In this document: positions 37,244 through 46,291 of the stretch, in pieces
How the letters are laid out: each line of letters begins with the position of its first letter
Numbering within the stretch: the first letter of the stretch is position 1
NCBI GenBank assembly: GCA_035327585.1
Contig: DAOLDD010000011.1
Location: 36,697 to 100,696, forward strand
DNA: 64,000 nucleotides
Direction of reading: 5' to 3'
From: JAMLJG01 sp035327585
GTDB taxonomy: Bacteria; Verrucomicrobiota; Kiritimatiellia; CAIVKH01
Made by a program: the position numbers and the translations under genes
Notes under the pieces: model-generated
Seen by the model: the letters and a program-made list of their open reading frames with translations, nothing else
What the model was told of the DNA's origin: nothing
Databases searched by the model: none

Positions 37244-38433
37244 CTTCCGAGACTGGTCGAACGCGAGCGTCCTTTCGCCGCCGGTTTTATCCAAACGCCA
37301 CCGCGCGGGAGTGGAACGACTGGCGCTGGCAGTTGCGGCATCGGATCACCGATCTCGAAGGGCTGGAGCGCCTGTTCACGCTCTCCGCCGACGAGCGGGA
37401 CGCGGTTCGCCGACTCAACCGCCTGCCGCTTGGCCTCACCCCGTATTACGCGAGCCTGCTGGATCCCACCGATCCGATGCAGCCGCTGCGCCGCACGAAG
37501 ATTCCCGCCACGGCGGAGTTCACGTTGTCACCCGGTGAATACGACGATCCGCTCGGCGAAGAGACGCACCGCGTCGCGCCCGGCCTCGTACACACGTATC
37601 CGGACAAGGTGCTCTTCCTCGCGACGGATTTCTGCGCCACCTACTGCCGCTACTGCATGCGGTCGCGCCTCGTGGGGCAGGGGACGTATGTGCCGAATAC
37701 CGCGATGTGGGAACAGGCGCTGGACTACATCCGCGGCCATCCCGAGGTCCGCGATGTGCTGGTGTCCGGCGGCGACCCGCTGATCATGGCCGACGAACGG
37801 CTCGAATGGCTGCTCTCGCGCCTGCGCGCGATTCCGCACGTAGAGTTCCTCCGCATCGGCACCAAGGTGCCCGCCGTGTTGCCGCAGCGCATCACGCCGG
37901 CGTTGTGCCGGATGTTGAAGAAATATCACCCGCTTTTCATGAGTATTCATTTTGTGCATCCCGACGAACTGACGCCGGAAACGGCGCGGGCCTGCAACCG
38001 GCTTGCGGACGCGGGCATCCCGCTTGGCGGCCAGATGGTCCTGCTTAAAGGTGTGAACGACGATGCGGAAACGATGCGCCGCCTGTGCCAGGGCCAGTTG
38101 ACGATGCGCGTTCGACCCTATTATCTGCACCAATGCGACGCGATCGCCGGCTCGATGCCGTTCCGCACCTCCATCGCGACCGGCCTCGACTTGATCCGCG
38201 GCCTGCACGGCCACACCACGGGCTACGCCGTGCCGACTTACATGGTCGACGCGCCGGGCGGCGGCGGCAAAGTCCCGCTCACGCCGTCGTTCATCGCCGG
38301 GCAACAGGGCGAAGACGTGGTGATACGCAACCACGACGGGCGGTTGTACCGCTATCGCGATCCGGGCGCGATGGCCGCAGAGGCGCCCGTGCAGGCGGCC
38401 GCCGCGCGTCCTTCATCCAATGAGCGCGACTGA
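37240..38433 (+). CDS. KamA-family radical SAM aminomutase
   Basis: A 397-residue protein of the lysine 2,3-aminomutase family with the iron-sulfur motif CATYCRYC and the PLP/substrate region GGDPLIMADERLEWLLSRLR. It could make beta-lysine from lysine, either for osmolyte use or, as EpmB, for elongation factor P. The length (long, with extended C-terminus) favours catabolic or osmolyte KamA over EpmB. No ablB-like acetyltransferase lies adjacent. GTG start overlaps the NTase stop. Confidence 0.87.
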   Translation: MTSETGRTRASFRRRFYPNATAREWNDWRWQLRHRITDLEGLERLFTLSADERDAVRRLNRLPLGLTPYYASLLDPTDPMQPLRRTKIPATAEFTLSPGEYDDPLGEETHRVAPGLVHTYPDKVLFLATDFCATYCRYCMRSRLVGQGTYVPNTAMWEQALDYIRGHPEVRDVLVSGGDPLIMADERLEWLLSRLRAIPHVEFLRIGTKVPAVLPQRITPALCRMLKKYHPLFMSIHFVHPDELTPETARACNRLADAGIPLGGQMVLLKGVNDDAETMRRLCQGQLTMRVRPYYLHQCDAIAGSMPFRTSIATGLDLIRGLHGHTTGYAVPTYMVDAPGGGGKVPLTPSFIAGQQGEDVVIRNHDGRLYRYRDPGAMAAEAPVQAAAARPSSNERD

Positions 38434-39001
38434 GTCCAGCGGGCTGATCGCCGCGCCGTTGTCCGTCCAACTGGTCCCAAACCGGCGCGCGCGCCGCTAC
38501 ATCGCGCGCGTGTTGCCGGGCGATGTCCTCCGCATCACGATTCCGCGGACCGGCACACGCGACGGCGCGATGGCGTTCGCCGGACGCATTGTGGAGTGGG
38601 CCGAGCGGCAGCGTGCACGACACGCCGCCCTGATTCCGCCGCCCGAATGGCCCGCGTGGACGTCGGGCGAATGGGCGCGTGCGCATCATGTGTTGACCAC
38701 GCGTCTGCACGAGTTGGCGGCCATGCACGGGCTGGAAGTACGTCGGGTCACCATCCGCCGCCAGCGTTCGCGCTGGGGTTCCTGTTCGCGCCGCGGTACG
38801 ATCTCGCTCAATGCGCGGCTGGCCCATACGCCGGATTACGTGCGCGACTATGTCATCCTGCACGAACTGATGCATCTGCGCGAAATGAACCACTCGCAGC
38901 GTTTCTGGGCCCATGTGGATGCGGTGTGTCCGCGGCGGGCGGAAGCCGAAGCCTGGCTCCGCCGCCACGCCGTTCATTTGACGCGCGAGGGAAATTCATA
39001 A
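38420..39001 (+). CDS. YgjP-like metallopeptidase (SprT/WLM-type)
   Basis: A 193-residue DUF45/YgjP protein. Zinc site HELMHLREMNHSQRFW is canonical and RRQRSRWGSCSRRGTISLNARL is the family signature. Its substrate in vivo is unknown. It overlaps the KamA-type gene by 14 bases. Confidence 0.9.
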   Translation: MSATESSGLIAAPLSVQLVPNRRARRYIARVLPGDVLRITIPRTGTRDGAMAFAGRIVEWAERQRARHAALIPPPEWPAWTSGEWARAHHVLTTRLHELAAMHGLEVRRVTIRRQRSRWGSCSRRGTISLNARLAHTPDYVRDYVILHELMHLREMNHSQRFWAHVDAVCPRRAEAEAWLRRHAVHLTREGNS

Positions 39002-39023
39002 TCGTCCTTGAAGAGAGGAAAGA

Positions 39024-39115
39024 TTTCACCACGGAGCGCACGGAGATACGGAGCGGGATGAATTCAGTGAGCCTATCCGACTCCGTGTACTCCGTGGTTA
39101 ATTCCTCTTCCTGTC
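39024..39115. repeat. CCACGGAG/ACTCCGTG inverted word repeat
   Basis: CACCACGGAGCGCACGGAGA on the left and ACTCCGTGTACTCCGTGGTT on the right form an inverted pair of the CCACGGAT type, with GAG in place of GAT. Bases 39116-39228 contain acidic-repeat-like GAGGAC words and no gene. Confidence 0.75.
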
Positions 39116-39228
39116 GGTTCGAGGACGAGGAGGAGGACGAGGACGAATTTGTGGCCCGCAAAGAACTTGCCCCCCGTGAGGCCCCTTGCTACGTTCCGCG
39201 TTTTGGTTCCTCCCGGAACCGGGGTTTC

Positions 39229-39301
39229 GGGGCGGTAGCTCATCTGGTAGAGCGCCTCGTTCGCAACGAGGAGGTAGAGGGTTCGAGTCCCTTCCGCTCC
39301 A
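39229..39301 (+). tRNA. tRNA-Ala (anticodon CGC)
   Basis: A clover-leaf is readable: acceptor GGGGCGG/CCGCTCC, D stem GCTC/GAGC, anticodon stem CCTCG/CGAGG with loop TTCGCAA (anticodon CGC, codon GCG), T stem GAGGG/CCCTT with TTCGAGT, discriminator A at 39301. The CCA tail is not encoded. Right after it an inverted repeat AGCCTTCGCC/GGCGAAGGCT begins at the discriminator base. Confidence 0.95.
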
Positions 39302-39333
39302 GCCTTCGCCGTAGCGCAGCGCAGGCGAAGGCT
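39301..39333. repeat. Inverted repeat abutting the tRNA 3' end
   Basis: AGCCTTCGCC (39301-39310) and GGCGAAGGCT (39324-39333) make a perfect 10-bp stem with a 13-base loop. There is no T-run after it, so it is not a classical terminator. Confidence 0.75.
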
Positions 39334-39382
39334 GCCACGCCGGAGTCGGCGTCCTCGCCGCGCAGGCGGGCGCTTGACCGGG

Positions 39383-39445
39383 CTACGGCTTGGCGTGCCA
39401 GTTGAAGGCGGACCGGCGCTGCGGGACTACGGCTTGGCATGCCAG
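39383..39445 (+). repeat. Direct repeat CTACGGCTTGGCRTGCCAG, 44 bp apart
   Basis: The 19-mer occurs at 39383-39401 and 39427-39445 with one mismatch. The second copy contains the ATG of the GIY-YIG gene. It may be a recombination or homing remnant next to the tRNA. Confidence 0.85.
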
Positions 39446-39687
39446 CCTTCCATTGCGTGTATACCTTGGTCAGTGAGCGTGACCCCAGCAAACACTACAC
39501 CGGATGCACCGAAGATCTCGACTCACGCCTGAAAGCGCACAACGCTGGTGAGGTAACACACACCGCCAAATATCGACCATGGATCGTCGAAACCTGTGTT
39601 GCATTTCGCAATCGGGAAAAGGCTCGCGCGTTCGAAAAATACCTCAAGTCCGGTTCTGGCCGCGAATTCGCGCGACGTCATTTTTGA
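39439..39687 (+). CDS. GIY-YIG nuclease-family protein
   Basis: An 82-residue single-domain GIY-YIG protein of the URI type: VYTLVSERDPSKHYTGCTED, HNAGEVTHTAKYRPW, and FEKYLKSGSGREFARRHF. Small stand-alone GIY-YIG proteins of this kind have unknown roles; a nuclease acting on branched or foreign DNA is supposed. It sits 137 bases after the tRNA. Confidence 0.85.
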   Translation: MPAFHCVYTLVSERDPSKHYTGCTEDLDSRLKAHNAGEVTHTAKYRPWIVETCVAFRNREKARAFEKYLKSGSGREFARRHF

Positions 39688-39803
39688 TGCCCGTGGCGGA
39701 GTGCCGAAGTCGAAGCTGTGCTTCACTTGAGGGTGCAGGCGCCGCCGCCACCCCGATTCTTTCTGTCCCGCCACCCCGCGGCGTGCTACAACATGCGGGT
39801 CGC

Positions 39804-41135
39804 ATGAAAGCCACGGTCCTGATCGTTGACGACAATGAATCGGTGCAGAGCCTGTACCGGCGCTATCTGGTCCTCGCGAACTACGAGGTCCAGTCAGCGA
39901 CGACCCTGGCCGCGGCGCGCGAGGCGCTGACCTCCCGCCGGTTCGACGCGATCCTGCTGGACCTCAATCTGCCGGACGGCAGCGGACTGGATTTTGTCAC
40001 GGAAATCCGCGCGCTCGATTCCGCCGTGGCAATCGTCCTGATCACCGGCCACGGCGATGTGCCGATCGCGGTGGAGGCGATGCGGCGCGGCGCCGATAAT
40101 TTCCTGATGAAGCCGGTCGACATGGAGGCGCTCAAACTGTTCCTCCACAAGGCGCTCGAACTGGGCACGATGCGCCGGGGCCAGCAGACGCGGAAGCGCA
40201 TGGTCAAAATGCTCGTGCCGTATTTCGGCGACGCCCCGGCCTCGCGGGAGGTCCAGGCACTGGCGCAAAACGCGGCGCAGAGCGATTCCACGGTGGTTTT
40301 GTATGGCGAGACCGGGGTGGGGAAGGGGGTGCTCGCGCGCTGGATCCACGAAAATTCCCCGCGCGCGGCGATGCCGTTCGTCGAGGTGAATTGCTCCAGC
40401 CTGCGCGGCGAAATCCTCGCCAGCGAATTGTTCGGCCATGCGCGTGGCGCCTTTACCTCGGCCGTTGAAGACCGCCAGGGACTGATCGAAGTCGCCGACG
40501 GCGGCACGCTGTTCCTCGATGAAATTGGCGACATGGACATCGCCGTGCAGGCGCAGTTCCTTAAGGTGATCGAAGAGAAGCGCTACCGCCGCCTCGGCGA
40601 GGTCCGGATGCGCAGCAGCGAGTTCCGCCTCGTGTGCGCGACGAACCACAACCTGGAACAACAGGCGGCCGAAGGCGCCTTCCGGCGCGACCTTTTCTTC
40701 CGCATCAACGTCCTGCCCATCACCATTCCGCCGCTGCGCACCGTGCCGGAAAACCTGCCGGGCCTCGTGCAGAGCCTGCTGAAGTTCCTCTGTACGCGTG
40801 AGGTGGATGTGGCGCCTGAAGTTTATCCCTTGCTCGCGCGCTGCGCGTGGCCCGGCAATGTACGCGAGTTGCGCAACGTGCTCGAACGCGCCCTCGTGCA
40901 CGGCCCCACGCGCCTGACGCCGGAACACTTTCCGCTGCTGGCCACCGATGCGCCCCCCGTCGCCGCGACCATGGCCGCTCCGAGTCCCGTAAAACTCGCG
41001 GACCTCGAGATGTCGCGCATCAAAGACGCGATGGCCCGCTTCGGCGGCGACACGAACAAAGTCTCCGAGGCCCTTGGCATCTCCCGCGCCACCCTCTATC
41101 GGCGCCTCGCCGCACTCAAGCAGTCCGCCGGATAA
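39804..41135 (+). CDS. NtrC-type sigma-54-dependent response regulator
   Basis: A 443-residue activator: receiver domain (about residues 1-115; DDN acidic pocket, LLDLNLPDG phospho-Asp), AAA+ domain with Walker A GETGVGKG, sigma-54 contact loop GAFTSA (usual GAFTGA has Gly at the fifth position), Walker B LFLDEIGD, and a Fis-type HTH at the end (VSEALGISRATLYRRLAAL). Start chosen at MKATVLIVDDN. No kinase gene adjoins. A sigma-54 promoter with upstream palindromes lies directly downstream, its probable target. Confidence 0.94.
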   Translation: MKATVLIVDDNESVQSLYRRYLVLANYEVQSATTLAAAREALTSRRFDAILLDLNLPDGSGLDFVTEIRALDSAVAIVLITGHGDVPIAVEAMRRGADNFLMKPVDMEALKLFLHKALELGTMRRGQQTRKRMVKMLVPYFGDAPASREVQALAQNAAQSDSTVVLYGETGVGKGVLARWIHENSPRAAMPFVEVNCSSLRGEILASELFGHARGAFTSAVEDRQGLIEVADGGTLFLDEIGDMDIAVQAQFLKVIEEKRYRRLGEVRMRSSEFRLVCATNHNLEQQAAEGAFRRDLFFRINVLPITIPPLRTVPENLPGLVQSLLKFLCTREVDVAPEVYPLLARCAWPGNVRELRNVLERALVHGPTRLTPEHFPLLATDAPPVAATMAAPSPVKLADLEMSRIKDAMARFGGDTNKVSEALGISRATLYRRLAALKQSAG

Positions 41136-41154
41136 ACCCGGCACCGGCTCCTTT

Positions 41155-41225
41155 TTCCTGTAGCTGTGACCGCTGGTCGCGGAATACAGCGCAACTGAAC
41201 CGCGATCATCGCCCGCGGCTGCTAG
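41155..41225. repeat. REP-like palindrome downstream of the activator gene
   Basis: TGTAGCTGTGACCGCTGGTCGCGG and its partial inverse GAACCGCGATCATCGCCCGCGG form a stem; same TGTAGC-led design as elements near 14480 and 32430. Confidence 0.55.
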
Positions 41226-41262
41226 TTCCCTAGACCAAATAGGGTACCCATTTGCGCTAGAG

Positions 41263-41306
41263 TCTCATTTTGAGAAACTTTCGTCTCATACTGATAATGC
41301 GTGAGA
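41263..41306 (+). promoter_or_regulatory. Putative enhancer sites (TCTCA-TGAGA palindromes)
   Basis: TCTCATTTTGAGA (41263-41275) is a perfect palindrome; a second TCTCA (41284) and TGAGA (41302) form a wider-spaced pair. At about 60-110 bp above the sigma-54 promoter, this is the place for binding of an NtrC-type activator. Confidence 0.55.
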
Positions 41307-41362
41307 ATGCGCATATTACGTAATTATATGATGTTGAGCTAGATACAAATATCATCAGCGGC

Positions 41363-41378
41363 TGGCACGACCCCTGCC
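41363..41378 (+). promoter_or_regulatory. Sigma-54 promoter TGGCACGACCCCTGCC
   Basis: It matches the -24/-12 consensus TGGCACG-N4-TTGC with one change (CTGC) and exact spacing between GG and GC. Transcription would begin about 12 bases after the GC, leaving a short leader to the ATG at 41406. Confidence 0.75.
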
Positions 41379-41405
41379 TAGGCATCTGTCACGGAGACGA
41401 GACAG

Positions 41406-42038
41406 ATGAGCAAGAACACAGAAAAGCAGGTCGGGCGGGCTGGCAAACTCACCACGGGAATCGCGCTGGTCGCGGCGATGTTCCTCGGCGCGGTCCCGGC
41501 CTCCAACGCGCAAACGGTTGCGGCGGCGACGCAGTCGGAAACCTCGATTTCCCCGTCCTGGGCCAAGCGCACATTCGGCAGTATGAATTGGTCGGAAGCC
41601 GCGCAGTCGTACGCCTCGCCCCGTGAAATTTGCCGGCTGGTCGAGAAGAATATCCGCTACAAGACCGAAAAAGTGGACCAGTGGGCGACAGCGGAGGAGA
41701 CCTGGACGCGCCGTTTCGGTGATTGCGAAGATTTCGCCGTGTTGATCCAGGAAATCGGTCGCCTGAGCGGGCTGGAGACGAAGGTTCATCTCTATTTCCC
41801 CCCGACGGCGGGCAAGGAAGGGCACGCGGTGCTGGTGGGCGAGTGGGAAGGCAAGATTTGGTTCTCGAGCAATGGCTCCTACGAAGAAGTGAAGTCCGAG
41901 GACGAGGTTCGCAAGCGCGTCGCGAAGATGCTCTCCGCCAAGGCCGACAAGCTCTGGGTCATGAAGTTGAGCGAGCGCGACGTGGCTCGCTACATCGAGA
42001 ACTCGCCCGCCCGCGCGGTCGCGACGGCGTCCCGCTGA
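41406..42038 (+). CDS. Exported transglutaminase-like cysteine-protease-fold protein
   Basis: A 210-residue protein with a signal peptide (cleavage after about residue 36, ASNA-QT), then a transglutaminase-like domain: Cys in RRFGDCEDFAVL, His in GHAVLVGEW, and an Asn/Asp near WFSSNGSY as the third residue. Likely a periplasmic or surface peptide-processing or cross-linking enzyme. A sigma-54 promoter and GGAG ribosome site precede it. The barrel gene follows within 93 bases, so they may share a transcript. Confidence 0.82.
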   Translation: MSKNTEKQVGRAGKLTTGIALVAAMFLGAVPASNAQTVAAATQSETSISPSWAKRTFGSMNWSEAAQSYASPREICRLVEKNIRYKTEKVDQWATAEETWTRRFGDCEDFAVLIQEIGRLSGLETKVHLYFPPTAGKEGHAVLVGEWEGKIWFSSNGSYEEVKSEDEVRKRVAKMLSAKADKLWVMKLSERDVARYIENSPARAVATASR

Positions 42039-42131
42039 TCCACGCCACATCGAAATTTGATTTGTCAATCCGCCGGGCGATTCCCTACGTTTCCCCCAAG
42101 TCGGCAACATGCTGACTGCAAGGGGGTAAAA

Positions 42132-42845
42132 ATGAGATCAGTGGTAGCGTTTGCCTTGGCGTTGTCGTGCGGCCTCGGTATGGCCCGCGCGCAGGACCTC
42201 GCGGGTTGGGAGATCGGCACCCGCATCCTTCACATTGAGTTGGATGAGGATTCACGTCCGGGAACACTGCGCCCCGGCGCTGATCCAAGCCGTCAGTTGT
42301 CGTATGATGGACGGTTCCTTGGCACGATTTCGGAGCTGGATGTGGACCAGCAATATCTGCCCGTCCGCCTGTTCGCCCAGTATTTCTTCAACAAGAACTT
42401 CGGCGTCGGCATTTCCTATGACGAAGTGGAAGCCGAGGCGCGGGACGACTTTGCGTCCGACGGCACGCTGTCGATCCGCGGTCCCATACTCTACGGGGTG
42501 GGCCGTCTCGCGACGAAAAACGGGTTCACACCCTTTGCCGAGGTGGGGGCGGGATTCTACTTCTCGGATTTCGACCCCAACTCCGCCTGGGCCGCCAAGG
42601 GCACATTCGCGGAGAAGACCATGGACACCGACGATGTGATCGCGCTCGTGCTCGGCCTGGGCTGCGATTACGCCGTTGCCCAAAACTGCTCCATTCATCT
42701 CTACGCGCGGGCCGTTCTCAACGCGACCGTTGATGCCAAGGCGTACTTCCCGAACCAGGGAGGCAAATTGGTCCAGAACGGTGAAGGCGAATTCCCGCTC
42801 GACTACTACGGCTTCGGCATCGGCGTGAAATACGCCTTCAAATAG
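42132..42845 (+). CDS. OmpW-like outer-membrane beta-barrel protein
   Basis: A 237-residue protein with signal peptide (MRSVVAFALALSCGLGMARA-QD) and alternating polar/hydrophobic strands ending GIGVKYAFK, as in small barrels. Sequence similarity to OmpW/Omp_b-brl families is only general. AAGGGGG stands ahead of the ATG. A strong terminator follows. Confidence 0.7.
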   Translation: MRSVVAFALALSCGLGMARAQDLAGWEIGTRILHIELDEDSRPGTLRPGADPSRQLSYDGRFLGTISELDVDQQYLPVRLFAQYFFNKNFGVGISYDEVEAEARDDFASDGTLSIRGPILYGVGRLATKNGFTPFAEVGAGFYFSDFDPNSAWAAKGTFAEKTMDTDDVIALVLGLGCDYAVAQNCSIHLYARAVLNATVDAKAYFPNQGGKLVQNGEGEFPLDYYGFGIGVKYAFK

Positions 42846-42865
42846 CCGAACGACCCGTGATCACG

Positions 42866-42904
42866 AAACAGGCCGGGCGATCCGCCCGGCCTGTTTTGTT
42901 TTTT
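42866..42904 (+). terminator. Rho-independent terminator
   Basis: A 14-bp perfect stem (AAACAGGCCGGGCG with its complement, loop ATC) followed by TTTTGTTTTTT, at the end of the barrel gene. With the A-rich 5' side it could stop transcription both ways against acnA. Confidence 0.93.
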
Positions 42905-42949
42905 ACAGACGTTGTAAGCGCGGCAAAAAGGTTTTACAGACGTTGAAAC
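42900..42949 (+). repeat. Paired TTTACAGACGTTG element, locus 3
   Basis: ACAGACGTTG at 42905-42914 and 42936-42945, 31 bp apart. It begins within the terminator T-run and ends just before the acnA stop codon at 42952, so here the element lies between two 3' ends. Confidence 0.88.
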
Positions 42950-42951
42950 TT

Positions 42952-45645
<2,694 letters not shown>

Positions 45646-45782
45646 GCCCGCATCCTCCTGGTGAAATCAGCGCAAAAACGAGCCCAGAAGCTAGGAATTC
45701 AGCGCGGGAATGTCAATGCGGGGCGAACGTGCGGGTCGTTAGTCTTCTTGAATCCCGTATTTCCGGGTATTAGTATTACCGC

Positions 45783-45956
45783 ATGACAACTGTTCAGGAG
45801 ATCGAGCAGGCCATCGAGAAACTTCCCGCGGATCAATATCTGGAATTGGCTGAGTGGTTCGACGAACGCCGCTTTCTTCTTAAATCAGCGGAATCAATTT
45901 TTCAGATGCTGGACGAAGAAGAAGACCGTGGCGTTCGTCCGACCGGCACCGCATGA
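45783..45956 (+). CDS. Short antitoxin-like protein upstream of a MazF-type toxin
   Basis: A 57-residue protein reading MTTVQEIEQAIEKLPADQYL and then a helical, acidic segment (ELAEWFDERRF) and tail RPTGTA. Such short helical proteins (DUF2281/addiction-module type) are common partners of PemK/MazF toxins. Its TGA overlaps the toxin ATG (ATGA). The toxin-antitoxin reading comes from this coupling. Confidence 0.75.
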   Translation: MTTVQEIEQAIEKLPADQYLELAEWFDERRFLLKSAESIFQMLDEEEDRGVRPTGTA

Positions 45957-46258
45957 GTCGCGGGGACATCTTCATTCTCGATTTAGGGCTGGCTCAAAAA
46001 GCGCGGCCCGTTGCAATCGTCAGCGTTGCGTATCAGGACCACGAGCGGGCCGTCGTTACGTTTGTTCCCCGAACGACAAGCCTGCGTGGGACAAGGTTTG
46101 AGGTGCCTCATCAGGCGCTACATTTTGCCCCGGGTGCCTTTGATGTGCAGGGCATTGCTTCCGTCCCTTCCGTGAAGCTTGGTCGCAGATTGGGCTCGCT
46201 TGACGACCGCACTCTTGCTGCGATTGATGCAGCTATACGCTTATGGCTGCACCTCTGA
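45953..46258 (+). CDS. MazF/PemK-family mRNA interferase
   Basis: A 101-residue toxin: MSRGDIFILDLG opening, ARPVAIVS, and VPRTTSLRGTRFEV, matching the MazF/PemK SH3-like barrel, with Arg and Thr at the RNA-cleaving positions. Predicted to cut mRNA unless held by the small protein encoded upstream. Confidence 0.85.
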   Translation: MSRGDIFILDLGLAQKARPVAIVSVAYQDHERAVVTFVPRTTSLRGTRFEVPHQALHFAPGAFDVQGIASVPSVKLGRRLGSLDDRTLAAIDAAIRLWLHL

Positions 46259-46291
46259 GGCAAATGCCTACTATCCGGCCATGATGCACCC

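Noticed and set aside
39302..39438. A second tRNA or tRNA fragment after tRNA-Ala
   Set aside because: No clover-leaf can be built; only inverted and direct repeats are present.
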